The position numbers and the translations under genes were made by a program. A DNA stretch of 21,970 nt from an uncultured Clostridia bacterium. GTDB taxonomy: Bacteria; Bacillota; Clostridia; TANB77; CAG-508. The stretch covers positions 908-22,877 of the forward strand of contig CARBKU010000003.1 in NCBI GenBank assembly GCA_948946035.1, in the 5' to 3' direction. Shown in pieces: positions 1 through 8,719 of this stretch (the first letter of the stretch is position 1; each line of letters starts with the position of its first letter). The notes under the pieces were generated by a model, which worked only from the letters and a program-made list of their open reading frames with translations, made no database searches and was not told the DNA's origin.

Positions 1-25
1 TCCCTACACGACGCTCTTCCGATCT
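1..25 (+). other. Illumina sequencing adapter remnant
   Basis: Positions 1-25 match the 3' end of the Illumina TruSeq read-1 adapter and end in ACACGACGCTCTTCCGATCT. This is not biological sequence. It shows that the left edge is a contig end produced from untrimmed reads, and that the gene starting at position 26 is cut by the library rather than by evolution. Confidence 0.97.
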
Positions 26-27
26 AC

Positions 28-183
28 AGATTTATGAAAGATACTGATACAGATTTCAAAGTAATTAAGCGAATAATGAAAGGCGATCTAGTAAGATTTG
101 ATATTCTTGTACTTGCTCGATTTTGTGATTATCTTAATTGCACTTTAAATGATATAATTGAATATGTGCCAAACAACAAATAA
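28..183 (+). CDS. XRE/Cro-type HTH regulator, C-terminal fragment
   Basis: This is the only rightward gene. An open frame runs from the adapter junction to TAA at 181-183 and encodes about 51 residues. It contains the second half of a Cro/CI helix-turn-helix domain, with an IMKGD turn followed by LARFCDYLNCTLNDIIEYVP. That ending is typical of short one-domain regulators of about 65-75 residues common in Firmicutes, where the last helix carries the Cys-Xn-DIIEY pattern. The first helices are missing because the contig begins inside the gene. It converges on the conjugation operon across a shared terminator, so it may be the element's own repressor or a neighbouring gene. The target is not visible. 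Confidence 0.75.
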   Translation, partial: RFMKDTDTDFKVIKRIMKGDLVRFDILVLARFCDYLNCTLNDIIEYVPNNK

Positions 184-224
184 AAAATATGAAGATTAAA
201 TAAGTTTTCTATCTTCATATTTTT
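183..224. terminator. Bidirectional intrinsic terminator
   Basis: A perfect 14-bp inverted repeat, AAAAATATGAAGAT (183-196) and ATCTTCATATTTTT (211-224), has a 14-nt loop. It is flanked by a T tract on the plus strand (to 226) and an A tract at 182-187, which gives T's on the minus strand. It lies between the convergent HTH gene and the last gene of the leftward array, so it can end both transcripts. Confidence 0.85.
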
Positions 225-232
225 TTGTGTAT

Positions 233-442
233 TTAGTTTATAAGTGTATTTAAAATACCATAATATTGATTACTTAATTTAGATATATCGCCATTTTTAG
301 AGCTATGCGACATTATAAATTCTTCTATGTCCATCTCACATTTTCGCAATTCTTCTTTGCTATACTCCCTATCTTCTACATTTACTCCTGCTACTTGCAA
401 TAACTCTATTTCTTCTTTCTTAAATTCTTTTTTTAAGTTCAT
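233..442 (-). CDS. Small hypothetical protein (69 aa)
   Basis: Last gene of the leftward array. It is acidic, charged and predicted mostly helical, begins MNLKKEFKKEEIELLQ and contains the stretch EEFIMSHSSKNGDI. There is no signal peptide or membrane segment. A good ribosome site (AAAGGGGA) precedes the ATG at 442. Similar short proteins occur at the ends of Clostridia mobile elements, from memory of the family pattern only. It lies 15 bp after the upstream gene's stop and just before the shared terminator, so it is probably co-transcribed with the 458-712 gene. Function unknown. Confidence 0.7.
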   Translation of the reverse strand: MNLKKEFKKEEIELLQVAGVNVEDREYSKEELRKCEMDIEEFIMSHSSKNGDISKLSNQYYGILNTLIN

Positions 443-457
443 CTTTGATCCCCTTTC

Positions 458-712
458 TTATTCTTTTATTGCTACTAATAATTCATTATCTTGTACTATT
501 CTCTTTTGTTCTTTATATGTAAATTTTGTACCTGTGAAAAATACTCTATAATCTAAATTTTCTAATCTTGTTTTGCATAAAGCTAAAAATTCATCTGTTT
601 GCTCTTCAGTTAGGTTATGCTTTACTCTTAATTCATAAAATGTAAAAATAATTTCATTTTGATTTATATTCATTTTACTATTTATAAGGCTTTCTACAAA
701 TTGCGTTGTCAT
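458..712 (-). CDS. Small hypothetical protein (84 aa)
   Basis: An 84-residue soluble, helix-rich protein starting MTTQFVESLINSKMN. The middle reads ELRVKHNLTEEQTDEFLALCKTR and resembles a short helical-bundle accessory protein, but no family is recognised. The ATG at 712 has ACGGAG 9 bases upstream. A strong terminator lies upstream (775-825) and an extended -10 sequence at 738-746, so this gene and the 233-442 gene may form a separate two-gene unit with its own promoter. Role unknown. Confidence 0.7.
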   Translation of the reverse strand: MTTQFVESLINSKMNINQNEIIFTFYELRVKHNLTEEQTDEFLALCKTRLENLDYRVFFTGTKFTYKEQKRIVQDNELLVAIKE

Positions 713-737
713 TGCTTTTCACTCCGTTTCCTTTTGA

Positions 738-766
738 ATTATAGCACTTATTTTTGATTTTGTCTT
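738..766 (-). promoter_or_regulatory. Candidate extended -10 promoter
   Basis: On the minus strand TGCTATAAT (746-738) is a consensus extended -10 box. About 17-18 bases upstream only a weak -35-like TTAAAG is seen. It sits between the terminator at 775-825 and the gene starting at 712, where a promoter for the last two genes is expected. Confidence 0.55.
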
Positions 767-774
767 TAAAAATG

Positions 775-825
775 ACAAAAAAATAATAGGAATGGTACTC
801 ATTATTTCTAACAAATACCATTCCT
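775..825 (-). terminator. Intrinsic terminator
   Basis: The inverted repeat AGGAATGGTA (788-797) / TACCATTCCT (816-825) has an 18-nt loop. On the minus strand it is followed by a T-rich tract (complement of 775-787). It directly follows the stop codon of the 828-1013 gene, so it ends the main transfer operon. Confidence 0.8.
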
Positions 826-827
826 AC

Positions 828-1013
828 TTATTTTTCAATTTCTTTTCTATAAATGATTTTATCTATTTCTTTTGAAATAATTTCTTTTTTATTTATTGTT
901 TCTCCTTTGTCATTTACTATCTCTGCATAATATCTTTTTCTTTTGTATATTTCTAAAATTACTGCTTTATTTTTGTTTTTCAACTCTACCACATCAAACT
1001 TTTTTATCTTCAT
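828..1013 (-). CDS. Small basic SH3/KOW-like hypothetical protein (61 aa)
   Basis: A 61-residue lysine-rich protein starting MKIKKFDVVELKNKNKAVIL. The short alternating beta pattern with a DVVEL...KAVIL opening resembles a small SH3/KOW-like barrel. Proteins with this opening are common tail genes of Clostridia conjugative elements, but I cannot assign a function. The ATG at 1013 has an AAAGGA site upstream and starts 16 bases after the stop of the CHAP hydrolase. It is the last gene before the terminator. Confidence 0.65.
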   Translation of the reverse strand: MKIKKFDVVELKNKNKAVILEIYKRKRYYAEIVNDKGETINKKEIISKEIDKIIYRKEIEK

Positions 1014-1029
1014 AATTTATCACTTTCCT

Positions 1030-2646
1030 TTATTGATATGCTGGCGTTCCATAACCTAAAATAACACTACTGCCCACATCATATTGATTTTGTTTACACA
1101 TATCTCCTGTTGTATTTCCCTCAATAGTATAAACCTTATTATTTTCTACTTTTTCTACAATTCCTGTATGATCTGCCTGTCCATCATTACTATCTGCCCA
1201 GTCAAAAAAGATTATATCTCCGTGCCTTTGGTGTATAACTTCCATCTTGCCATAATCCACGATTTTGAAACCAGACAACTCCCTCACTCTGACAACCTGC
1301 ATATTTTGGAACTATTCCTGCGTTTATATAACCGACATTGTTCGGCACACCACGAAACAAAACAAGCACACCACTCAACCCTAGATTCAAAACCATACCA
1401 AGACCAATAAGGCTCTCCGTCCTATATTTCCTATTTGCGAAATAGCAACTTTTACAATATCACTATTTCCTCCTCCATATATAAGACTTGACCAATTACT
1501 AGCATATTTTTCGTTCATTAGTTCATTTAATTGTTCCCTTTGAGCTTGATTAAGATTATATTGATTTGATATTTCTTCTATACTTTTTACTCTAACTGTT
1601 AGGTGTAGTGTTTCTTTAATTACTTCTATCTCTCTTTCTCCACCTCGCCCATCTGGAACTTTTACTTTTTCTTGTCTTTTATCTACTACCTCATTAAATT
1701 CGTTCATATCCCAGAATACTTTTTTTAATGTTTTTGCTCTGTTATCGTCCATAGTCATAACATCTACTTTATAATCTCCATTGCTTATCATTACTGTATA
1801 AACTGCTATTACATCTCGCCAATTTGCTCTTGCATATTTAATGTCATAATCTGCGTTAGGGTGTTGTCCTTTCTTTTTTTCTATTTCTTTTGAAAATTCT
1901 GTATTTAATTCTGCCATTACACTATTTACTGTCATTTCTCCGTCTTTCTTCTCATTTGCAAAAAAGATTCCAAAAACAGAACTGCATATCATTGCAATTA
2001 AACATATTACAATAATTACTACTACTGCTACCCAACCACCTGCAATAATTGCTGAAACAAGTGCCTTTGTTGCTGCAATTATTGCTTTAATTATTGCTAT
2101 TGTTGTTTTAATTGCTACTTTTGTTGCTTGTATTGTAGTTTTTACAGCTTGTTTCGTCATCTGTGCCGTTCTTTGAGCTAGTTTTACACTATTTTTTGCT
2201 ACTTGCTTTGTTGTTTTTATAGTTGTTTTCGCTGTTTTTTCTGTTGTTTTAACTGCATTTTTAGTTGATTTTACTGTGTTTTGAACTCTTTTTATATTTC
2301 TTTTTGCTTTGTTTATTGTGATTTTTCCTTTTCTTTTTACATTTTTTATTCCTTTTTGTGCTTTTTTTATCTGCACTTTTCCTTTTTCAATGTTCTGTAT
2401 AGTTTTTTCAAAATTTTGCTTTCCTTTTCTATTTAATCGTGGTGTATAGTAAATAATATCGTGCATTGTGTTACTTACTTTATTTTCTGCATACTCTTGT
2501 GCTGTGCTTTCGTTCTTTTTGTAATTTTCTTTCGTTTTATCTTTTACACTTATTATATTTGATTTTAGATTTTGCCCAACTATCTTTGCTCTATCAAGTT
2601 TCTTTATACTGACTTCTTGTTTTTTCTTTGTTTTTATATCTGTCAT
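1030..2646 (-). CDS. CD1108-type CHAP cell-wall hydrolase with three CGG +1 recoding sites
   Basis: Read with three +1 shifts this is a 537-residue protein. Residues 1-195 are Lys/Thr/Ala-rich with imperfect repeats (KTT, KQAV, ATK). A membrane segment spans about 198-230. An extracellular region follows, and a CHAP/amidase domain covers about 400-537 with probable catalytic Cys in VEWCACFVSW (C426) and His in DHTGIVEKV (H492). The order matches the CD1108 family of Tn1549-like elements, whose wall hydrolase opens peptidoglycan for the transfer channel. The ATG at 2646 follows GGAGGA; the sortase gene stops 3 bases before it. In standard code it stops after residue 419, but in-frame CGG at 1417-1419, 1332-1334 and 1220-1222 read as C-GGN restore Gly410, Gly438 and Gly475, giving WCAEQCGYI and PKAGDIIFFDW as expected for the family. 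Confidence 0.85.
1219..1222 (-). other. CGGA recoding site (CHAP hydrolase Gly475)
   Basis: In-frame GCA CGG A. Zero-frame reading stops within a few codons (ARRYNLF*), while skipping C gives KAGDIIFFDW, the conserved CHAP segment, continuing to the normal stop at 1030. Confidence 0.85.
1331..1334 (-). other. CGGT recoding site (CHAP hydrolase Gly438)
   Basis: In-frame TGT CGG T. Skipping C gives SWCAEQCGYINAG, the family's conserved core. Zero-frame gives CRLYKRR and an early stop. Confidence 0.85.
1416..1419 (-). other. CGGA recoding site (CHAP hydrolase Gly410)
   Basis: In-frame GGA CGG A. Skipping C gives IGGEPYWSWYG, the conserved start of the catalytic domain. Zero-frame gives GRRALLVLVWF and a TGA stop. 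Confidence 0.85.
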
Positions 2647-2648
2647 TG

Positions 2649-3404
2649 CTATTCCTCCAATTCTACCTTTATTTTCTTTGCTATAACTACTAATCGTCCG
2701 TTTTTGTTGGAATATTCGCAAGTTGATAATGTTATAAGTTTGTCGCCATATTGTGCTGTTTTTTCTATTTCATAAAAAGAAAGCTCTTTACATTTTTGTA
2801 TAAATGTATCGAACTCCTGCTTTGAACTACTATTTACAAATTTATAATATTCAAAACCTGTATAAGCAACTGTTTTGAATACTGCTATTATTTCATAGTC
2901 TGCATTTTCGTATATGGTATTGAAATTTATTACTTTATGGTTATTGTAAAATTCTTTCTTTTTGTATTTTTCTAATTCTCCAAACATTTGATTATTCTTA
3001 ATATGATGACCATATACAATAACATTATCACTTTTTTGCACATTGCAATATTCTGCAATGTAAGGTGTTCCTAATTGTGAACATTGTTTATAAAAGTTTT
3101 TCCTTAAATAGTAATCTTTTCTATTACTTTCTGTCTGCATAACAGGGTAGCTTATATTTGTATTTTCAATTTCTAGCCACCCCACAAAATCATTATTCAA
3201 ATCATATAGTTTTTGTAAGTTTCTACTTTCTTCTTGCTGTTTTTCGTTTTGTTCCTCCTGGCATTCTGTGATAATGTTCTCTAATTCTTCAAAAACTTCA
3301 TTTTGCTCTTTATCTTCTTTGTAATTTATTATTATATAGTTAATGCTAGTAACTAAACTAGCTACTAGCATTATAACTAAAAATATATAGAACTTTTTAT
3401 ACAT
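2649..3404 (-). CDS. Class B sortase
   Basis: A 251-residue membrane-anchored transpeptidase. An N-terminal membrane segment at about 5-26 is followed by a charged linker (Glu/Gln-rich, 30-60) and a sortase B fold from about residue 65. Catalytic residues are visible: His133 in VYGHH, Cys229 in TLSTCEYS and Arg237 in NGRLVVIAK. The family cleaves a sorting signal and attaches proteins to peptidoglycan on the outer face of the membrane. Tn1549/CTn elements often carry one beside VirB4 and the CHAP hydrolase. No LPXTG/NPQTN-type substrate is visible in the window. The ATG at 3404 has GAGGGAG upstream. The stop TAG lies 3 bases before the next start, so translation is likely coupled. Confidence 0.92.
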   Translation of the reverse strand: MYKKFYIFLVIMLVASLVTSINYIIINYKEDKEQNEVFEELENIITECQEEQNEKQQEESRNLQKLYDLNNDFVGWLEIENTNISYPVMQTESNRKDYYLRKNFYKQCSQLGTPYIAEYCNVQKSDNVIVYGHHIKNNQMFGELEKYKKKEFYNNHKVINFNTIYENADYEIIAVFKTVAYTGFEYYKFVNSSSKQEFDTFIQKCKELSFYEIEKTAQYGDKLITLSTCEYSNKNGRLVVIAKKIKVELEE

Positions 3405-3418
3405 ATTGCTCCCTCTTT

Positions 3419-5747
3419 CTATATAATCTCATTTAATTTTGTTGTCATCAATTTATAAAGTTCGGTATCCTTTGGAAATTTATTTACAAAAGGTATTAGT
3501 GAATTTCCTATTTTTAATAGTCCGTGTCCTGCCTCTACATTAGTTATAAAACTTAATTGTTGGTCTGATATATTTAATAGTTTTGCAAGTTCTGCTCTGT
3601 CCGTGCTTGCTTGATTAAGCATTATAATCAATTCACTATTTGCAAGCATTGTTCTTGCTAAATCACTTCGTAATAAATCTTCTACATTTTGTGTAATACC
3701 AGTACAACAAGCTCCATACTTTCTAACCCTTTTCCATAAAGTAAAAAGGAAGTTAGCTGAATATTCATATTGAAAAAGTAAATATATCTCGTCAATATAA
3801 ATATATGTGCTTCTTCCTTTTTGTCTATTTGCTGTTATTCTATTGAAAATGCTATCAAGTATTACTAGCATTGCAATAGGTTGTAGCTGTTTTTTTAGTT
3901 CTAATATATTATAACAAACTAACCTATTATGAATATTTACATTAGTTTGTTTTGCAAATGTGTTCAAACTACCATTACTAAACAATTCTATTGCTAGTGC
4001 TACATCTTTTGCCTCTTTCTCATTTTGTTTTAGTAATTCTTCTCTAAAATCTTTTAGAGTTGGTGGCTCTCCCTCATAGTCATTATCTTGATATTTTTTA
4101 TATACATTTGCCGTACATCTATCAATTATTGACCTTTGTTGTGGCTCTAATGCTTTTCCCATAAGTTGCTCACATAGTGAAAGCACGAACTCCGATTTTA
4201 ATACTATCGGATTCGCATTATCTCCATAAAATTTATTCATATCCATTGCGTTTATATGATTTTTACTTGTTGAAGATATTTCTACAAGCTCTCCTCCAAG
4301 TTCTTTTACAAGTCCTGCAAATTCATTTTCTGGATCAATAATTATTATATCTGCGTCTTTTTCTTTTAGCATTATTGAACTTATCTCTTGTTTTGCTGTA
4401 AAACTCTTTCCACTCCCAGAAACTCCAAGTATGAAACTGTTTCCGTTTAGCAACTGTTTTCTATCTAGCAATATCATATTTTTTGAAATTGCATTTTGTC
4501 CATAATATATTCCGTTTAGGGTGTTGTACCTCTTGCACTTTGAAAGGCATAAATACTGCTAAACTTTCTGTTGTTAGTGTTCTTAATGTTTCTATTGTTT
4601 CAATTCCAATAGGTAGTGTTGTGTTAAGTCCGTCTAGCTGTTGAAATCTTAATATACCAAACTGGCAAAGATTTTTTCTAGCTGTTGTTAATATTGCCTC
4701 TGTTATATTTTCTAGTTCTTTTTCTGTATCTGCTATAAATACAACTGTAATTAGTCCTAAAAACATACGCTGATCTCGTGTCATTAAATCATTTAAGAAC
4801 TCTCTTGCCTCTTGTTCTTGTTGTTCCATATCAAAAGGAACTGACGCAAGGAAATTATTATTTTCACTTTGTTTCCTTATATAATTAGCTTTGTTTGTTT
4901 CTACTCCTAACAATATTCGTTCTGCGTCTTTTATTGCCTCGTCTGTTGCAACTGGCGATATATCTATTGTTAATGTTAAGTTTTTACTAATGTCTGTTAG
5001 CTCTGCTATCATACTATCTTTTATAAAAGACGCATACTCTTTTAAGAATATTACTCTACCGAATTTATCTCCCATTTTGAAATAGTCTTTTTTGAACTCA
5101 AAACTGTCTGGACATATATAGTCTTTGAAACTGTGTCCCTTTTGCATATTGTCTATCATATCAAAATTAAAACTACTTTCCTCTCCTATTCTATAAAAGT
5201 TGTGTAGCATTTTTAATCTTTCATTTGAATCTAACTCTATACAAGCTGAATTTAACTTTTTAAAGTGTTTATTTAATTCTACTGCTATTCTTCTGAAAGC
5301 TGTTCGTGCCTCCTCCAAGTTTTTCTTTTTAATAGTTATTGTTATATACTTTTCTTGCACAATTCCATTGCTTGTTTTTGCTCCCTCATCTATTAGCCTA
5401 TTATACTCACTTCTTAATCTATCAAGTTTGTCTTTTTCATTTTCTATTTTAATGTTATTCTCTATATTTTGTTCGTTCATTTTGCTATTTAATATACTAA
5501 TTTTTACAAGCATTTCACACTCAAAAGAATTAAGTATTTGCATATAGTCTAAAAACATTGCCTCTTTGTCTTCCTCGCTTGCTACAATGTAGTTAATATC
5601 TGTGAATTTAAAAGTTTTGGAATATTTATTTTTACCTACTAAAAATACTCCATCTCTCCATATTCTTTTTACTGGTATGACATCTTGCACACCCTTTGGA
5701 ATTATATATTTTTCCTTATCTTTTTTGAATAACTCAATTATTTTCAT
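3419..5747 (-). CDS. virB4: VirB4/TraE-type conjugation ATPase with one CGG +1 recoding site
   Basis: The energising ATPase of the type IV secretion channel, at the cytoplasmic face. The restored product is 775 residues. The N-terminal VirB4 region (1-410) contains the ITEAILTTARK-type helix. The ATPase domain follows, with Walker A GVSGSGKS at about 441-448, IIIIDPENEF near 465-474 and Walker B TYIYIDE ending at 653. In standard code it is split into a 428-residue N-part with an unrelated tail and a 352-residue ATPase part lacking its lead-in. At CGG 4512-4514 a +1 shift gives HPKGIYYGQNAISKN and joins the halves exactly where homologues have this segment. The start at 5747 follows AGGAGGT inside a hairpin (5754-5772). 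It lies between PrgI and sortase, as usual for this family. Confidence 0.9.
4511..4514 (-). other. CGGA recoding site (VirB4 Gly412)
   Basis: In-frame AAA CGG A. Skipping C gives HPKGIYYGQNAIS and leads into the Walker A region. Zero-frame reading gives KRNILWTKCNFKK and stops at 4461. Confidence 0.88.
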
Positions 5748-5795
5748 AAATCCTACCTCCTTTTAAGAGGTAAAATCTCAATACTGTTTTTCTTT
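5748..5795 (-). promoter_or_regulatory. Leader hairpin covering the virB4 ribosome site (repeat motif copy 1)
   Basis: The minus-strand leader has an AAAGAAAAACA box (5795-5785), a GAGATTTT stretch and then a hairpin TACCTC / GAGGTA (5772-5767 with 5759-5754) whose 3' arm contains the GGAGGTA ribosome site. The box, spacer and hairpin order is shared with the leaders before trbL and maff2. This suggests common translational control. Confidence 0.6.
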
Positions 5796-6213
5796 AATTT
5801 TGTTCATTATCTGTTTTTGTTTTCTTTCTGTTCTTTTTTTCTTTCTTATCTTGTTTTACTTTTTTAGCTTTCTTCTTGCTTTTTTCACATTGTCTATACA
5901 TATCTAAATATAAGTTATTAGGTTTGAATACTAATTTTTTAGGTGTTAATATCTCTGACTTAACCCAAGCTATAAAAAACTTTTCTGCTGTCATTCCGTT
6001 GTATTTTACAAATCCTAGTAATGCAAAAGGAACTGCACCTGCCATACATAGCCACGATACAGTTCCTGTATTATTGAATATTGGTTTTGTTATAAAATAT
6101 ATTCCGACTGCTACAATACAAGCTAATGCCGAACATACAAATTGCCTCATTGTCAGTCCAAAAAATATATTTTCTTTGTACTGCCTTATTTCCTTATTTA
6201 TCTTAACTTCCAT
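5794..6213 (-). CDS. PrgI-family membrane protein (VirB3-like)
   Basis: A 139-residue inner-membrane component of the conjugation channel. The N-terminus MEVKINKEIRQYKENIFFGL is the PrgI signature. It is followed by two membrane helices (about 25-43 and 52-68), a short cytoplasmic region with KFFIAWVKSEILTPKKL, and a basic Lys-rich tail (about 110-139). PrgI proteins occupy the VirB3 position directly before the VirB4 ATPase, as here. The ATG at 6213 starts just past the TGA of the preceding gene, with AAGGAG about 12 bases upstream. The tail is unusually lysine-rich. Confidence 0.88.
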   Translation of the reverse strand: MEVKINKEIRQYKENIFFGLTMRQFVCSALACIVAVGIYFITKPIFNNTGTVSWLCMAGAVPFALLGFVKYNGMTAEKFFIAWVKSEILTPKKLVFKPNNLYLDMYRQCEKSKKKAKKVKQDKKEKKNRKKTKTDNEQN

Positions 6214-6219
6214 AAGCTA

Positions 6220-7302
6220 TCATCTCTCCTTTTCCTTTGATTTCTTTTGCTTTTTCATTACTTGCTCAATAAACTCTTTTTTGTTTTCTACTGTTTCTCT
6301 AACTTCGTCATTTTCGCTTGTTTGTAGTTTAAATGTATCTGCCAAATTTCCTCCTGCTTTTACTTTTTCAAAATCTTCTTTTGCTTTTTTTAAGTCATCT
6401 CCATAATAATAGCCATAGCCCCAGTTTACCTTTTTATCATCTACCTCATAATGAAAAGCTACAATATATTCTTTTGTTCCATCTTTAAATTGATGTTCTA
6501 CAAGTGCTACTTTATCATTATTTCTTTTTCCTGTTTCAAGAATACACTTATTATCTTTTCCTAAATAACATAAATATTCACTTTGTATAATTTCTCTATT
6601 ATCTTCAAGCCATTCGCTCAAACTATCATAAGTGGATCTCCACGCATTTTTATAATAATCTGTTTCTATAAACTTATTTGCTAAATAATTGCAAAAATCA
6701 TATACATTATCACATTCGTTTTTTTCTGATTCGCTTAATTTATCATTTAACAAGTCATAGCCTAAACAAAATGCTATATAACTAATTTCACTTTCTTTTT
6801 GGTATTTTTCTTGTGGAAGTTGTACTTGCCCATTTTCTATTTTTATATAATCTGTTTTTTCATTGTAATACTGCATTATATCTGCTAAATCTGTATTTAA
6901 TTTTTCACAAATAGTTTTTTTATCAATTCCATTATCTTTACAGTATTTTAGATATTTTTGTAGTCCTAGTTTATGAGTAAATTCTTCTATACCTATATCC
7001 TCAACTTGATACCATATACCAGAATGAAATTCTAAACTCATAAATCCTATTTCGTATTCATTTTCTAAATGTGCAAAGACATCATCATCTATATTGTATG
7101 CCCAGTCTAATGCAGGATTTATTTCATTATCTTTTAATGTTACCTCATACAGCTCATTATTCTGGTCATTTATTACAGCAATAGAATGCTTTGTATTTTG
7201 TTTATTTACTAATACATACTCTATTTTCGCATTAGTGAAGTCTTTACTTCTTGCTAACTCATTAACTTCATACATTATATTATCAACAATTTCTTTTTCC
7301 AT
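6220..7302 (-). CDS. Unknown protein in the transfer operon (about 360 aa)
   Basis: A soluble, acidic protein of about 360 residues with no membrane segment, signal peptide or recognised catalytic motif. The N-terminal third has a beta-rich pattern (IEYVLVNKQNTKHSIAVIND) and the middle has regular helices. The C-terminal part (WGYGYYYGDDLKKAKEDFEKV) resembles small accessory domains of mobile-element proteins, with a Lys-rich end. I chose the ATG at 7302 because GGAGG lies 9 bases upstream; an in-frame ATG at 7326 overlaps the previous stop and lacks a site. It sits between the unknown 7316-8155 gene and PrgI. Conjugation-linked but of unknown role. Confidence 0.7.
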   Translation of the reverse strand: MEKEIVDNIMYEVNELARSKDFTNAKIEYVLVNKQNTKHSIAVINDQNNELYEVTLKDNEINPALDWAYNIDDDVFAHLENEYEIGFMSLEFHSGIWYQVEDIGIEEFTHKLGLQKYLKYCKDNGIDKKTICEKLNTDLADIMQYYNEKTDYIKIENGQVQLPQEKYQKESEISYIAFCLGYDLLNDKLSESEKNECDNVYDFCNYLANKFIETDYYKNAWRSTYDSLSEWLEDNREIIQSEYLCYLGKDNKCILETGKRNNDKVALVEHQFKDGTKEYIVAFHYEVDDKKVNWGYGYYYGDDLKKAKEDFEKVKAGGNLADTFKLQTSENDEVRETVENKKEFIEQVMKKQKKSKEKER

Positions 7303-7315
7303 TAGCTTTTTCCTC

Positions 7316-8155
7316 CTATCTCTCACATACTCTCTGTTTTTTCAATTCTTTTTTTACACTATCATAGATTTTATCTAAATATTCAAACATTGTTTGGCTA
7401 CACCTTTTGTTGCTAGTAGCTTTAAAAAATCCCTTTTTGGTTTTAAAATTATAATCTGTAAGCCTATTATTGATAAATCCCTGTGTTGCAAGTGGAATTT
7501 TTATATCATATTCTTTAGCTAAAAAAAGCACACAATTTTGTGTGTCTGGAGTAAATTTATATTCATTATCTTTATAAAATTTAAAATCAAATATTTTTAT
7601 TGTTTCTCCTTTGTATATATTTTGTTTTATTTCTTTTAATTGCCTTTTAAATTCTGTATTTACTTGCTTTACTGTTTCTCTTTCCTGTTGTTTTCTTGCA
7701 TTAAATGCCTCTTGGTCTATTCTTCTATTTTCTGCAATATATTCTTCTCTGCTATTTTTCGCCATATCATACATATCTGGAAAATGTTTAGAAATATATG
7801 CTAATTCACATTTATTGAAGTAGTTTTTTCTTTTGATTTTTCTCGTAAAAAACTCTTTTAAATCAAATGTAGATAACTTTTCTATAACACGATCACAATA
7901 GTTTTTACTTTCTGTTAGCGTACTGTCTATACTAGCACTAATAAACTTTTTGAGCTCAATTCCTGCTATATTCATTTTCCAATATTCATTGTCTTTATCT
8001 TTAAATAAATACTCTTGCCCATAACTTCCTACTTCTGTTTTCAATACAGCTATTTCTGTTCCATTATAATTTACTTTTGCTACTCTCTTATTTGCCTTTT
8101 TTAACTCATTATCTTCTATAAGCCATACTGTTTCTATATTGGTTTGTTCTATCAT
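7316..8155 (-). CDS. Unknown protein in the transfer operon (279 aa)
   Basis: A 279-residue soluble protein with a short beta-rich start (IETVWLIEDNELKKA...VAKVNYNGTEIAVLKTE), a helical middle rich in charged residues and possible coiled coil (about 130-190, with ARKQQERETVKQVNTEFKRQ), and a basic C-terminal region. No known domain is recognised. The ATG at 8155 has AGGAGG 12-13 bases upstream. It stops 14 bases before the next start, so it belongs to the same operon. The basic C-terminus could contact nucleic acid, which is inference only. Confidence 0.68.
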   Translation of the reverse strand: MIEQTNIETVWLIEDNELKKANKRVAKVNYNGTEIAVLKTEVGSYGQEYLFKDKDNEYWKMNIAGIELKKFISASIDSTLTESKNYCDRVIEKLSTFDLKEFFTRKIKRKNYFNKCELAYISKHFPDMYDMAKNSREEYIAENRRIDQEAFNARKQQERETVKQVNTEFKRQLKEIKQNIYKGETIKIFDFKFYKDNEYKFTPDTQNCVLFLAKEYDIKIPLATQGFINNRLTDYNFKTKKGFFKATSNKRCSQTMFEYLDKIYDSVKKELKKQRVCER

Positions 8156-8170
8156 AATATTTCCTACCTC

Positions 8171-8719
8171 CTATCTGCCTCGCTCTAGCTTTTTATCTGC
8201 TTTCACTTTGTCATATACATACTCGCATAAGCCTTTGTCATCTAATTTTGCCATATTTCTTGCAATTTCATATACTTGTTTTTGAAAATCTGCTGTCATT
8301 AGACTTGTTCCATTTGCTCCTTTTATCATATTTTCGTAAAATTTATCATCTAGTAAATTATTTCTGCCACATTGTAATAAAACATTTAATGCAAACGCAT
8401 TTTGTGTTAAGTTTCTTTTATCAATTACTTTTTCATAGTTCTTCATATTTTTGCCTTTTCTCCTTTCCATTTCTTCTATTTTTAATATTTTCAAATATTC
8501 TTGATTCAAAATATCTTTGCTTACTGGTGGAGATACAAAATCAAAGTACCATTCAATCTCCGACTTTATTTCTGCTATGAATTGCTTTCTAGTTGTATTT
8601 TTAGGCATTGAACAAGTATCATCTTCAAATTTTATATTTCTTGCTATTTCGTGTAAGTCCTCATTTCCTTTTATATCTTTCATTAAAATATACTCTACTC
8701 CGTTAATCATTTCACTCAT
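8171..8719 (-). CDS. Unknown protein in the transfer operon (about 182 aa)
   Basis: A 182-residue soluble helical protein starting MSEMINGVEYILMKDIKGNEDL. No catalytic motif or membrane segment is seen, and the family is not recognised. The ATG at 8719 is chosen because it overlaps the TGA of the upstream winged-helix gene in an ATGAGTGA junction, the typical sign of translational coupling. An ATG at 8728 is also in frame but lies closer to the ribosome site. The product may act with the winged-helix protein, inferred from coupling only. Confidence 0.66.
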   Translation of the reverse strand: MSEMINGVEYILMKDIKGNEDLHEIARNIKFEDDTCSMPKNTTRKQFIAEIKSEIEWYFDFVSPPVSKDILNQEYLKILKIEEMERRKGKNMKNYEKVIDKRNLTQNAFALNVLLQCGRNNLLDDKFYENMIKGANGTSLMTADFQKQVYEIARNMAKLDDKGLCEYVYDKVKADKKLERGR

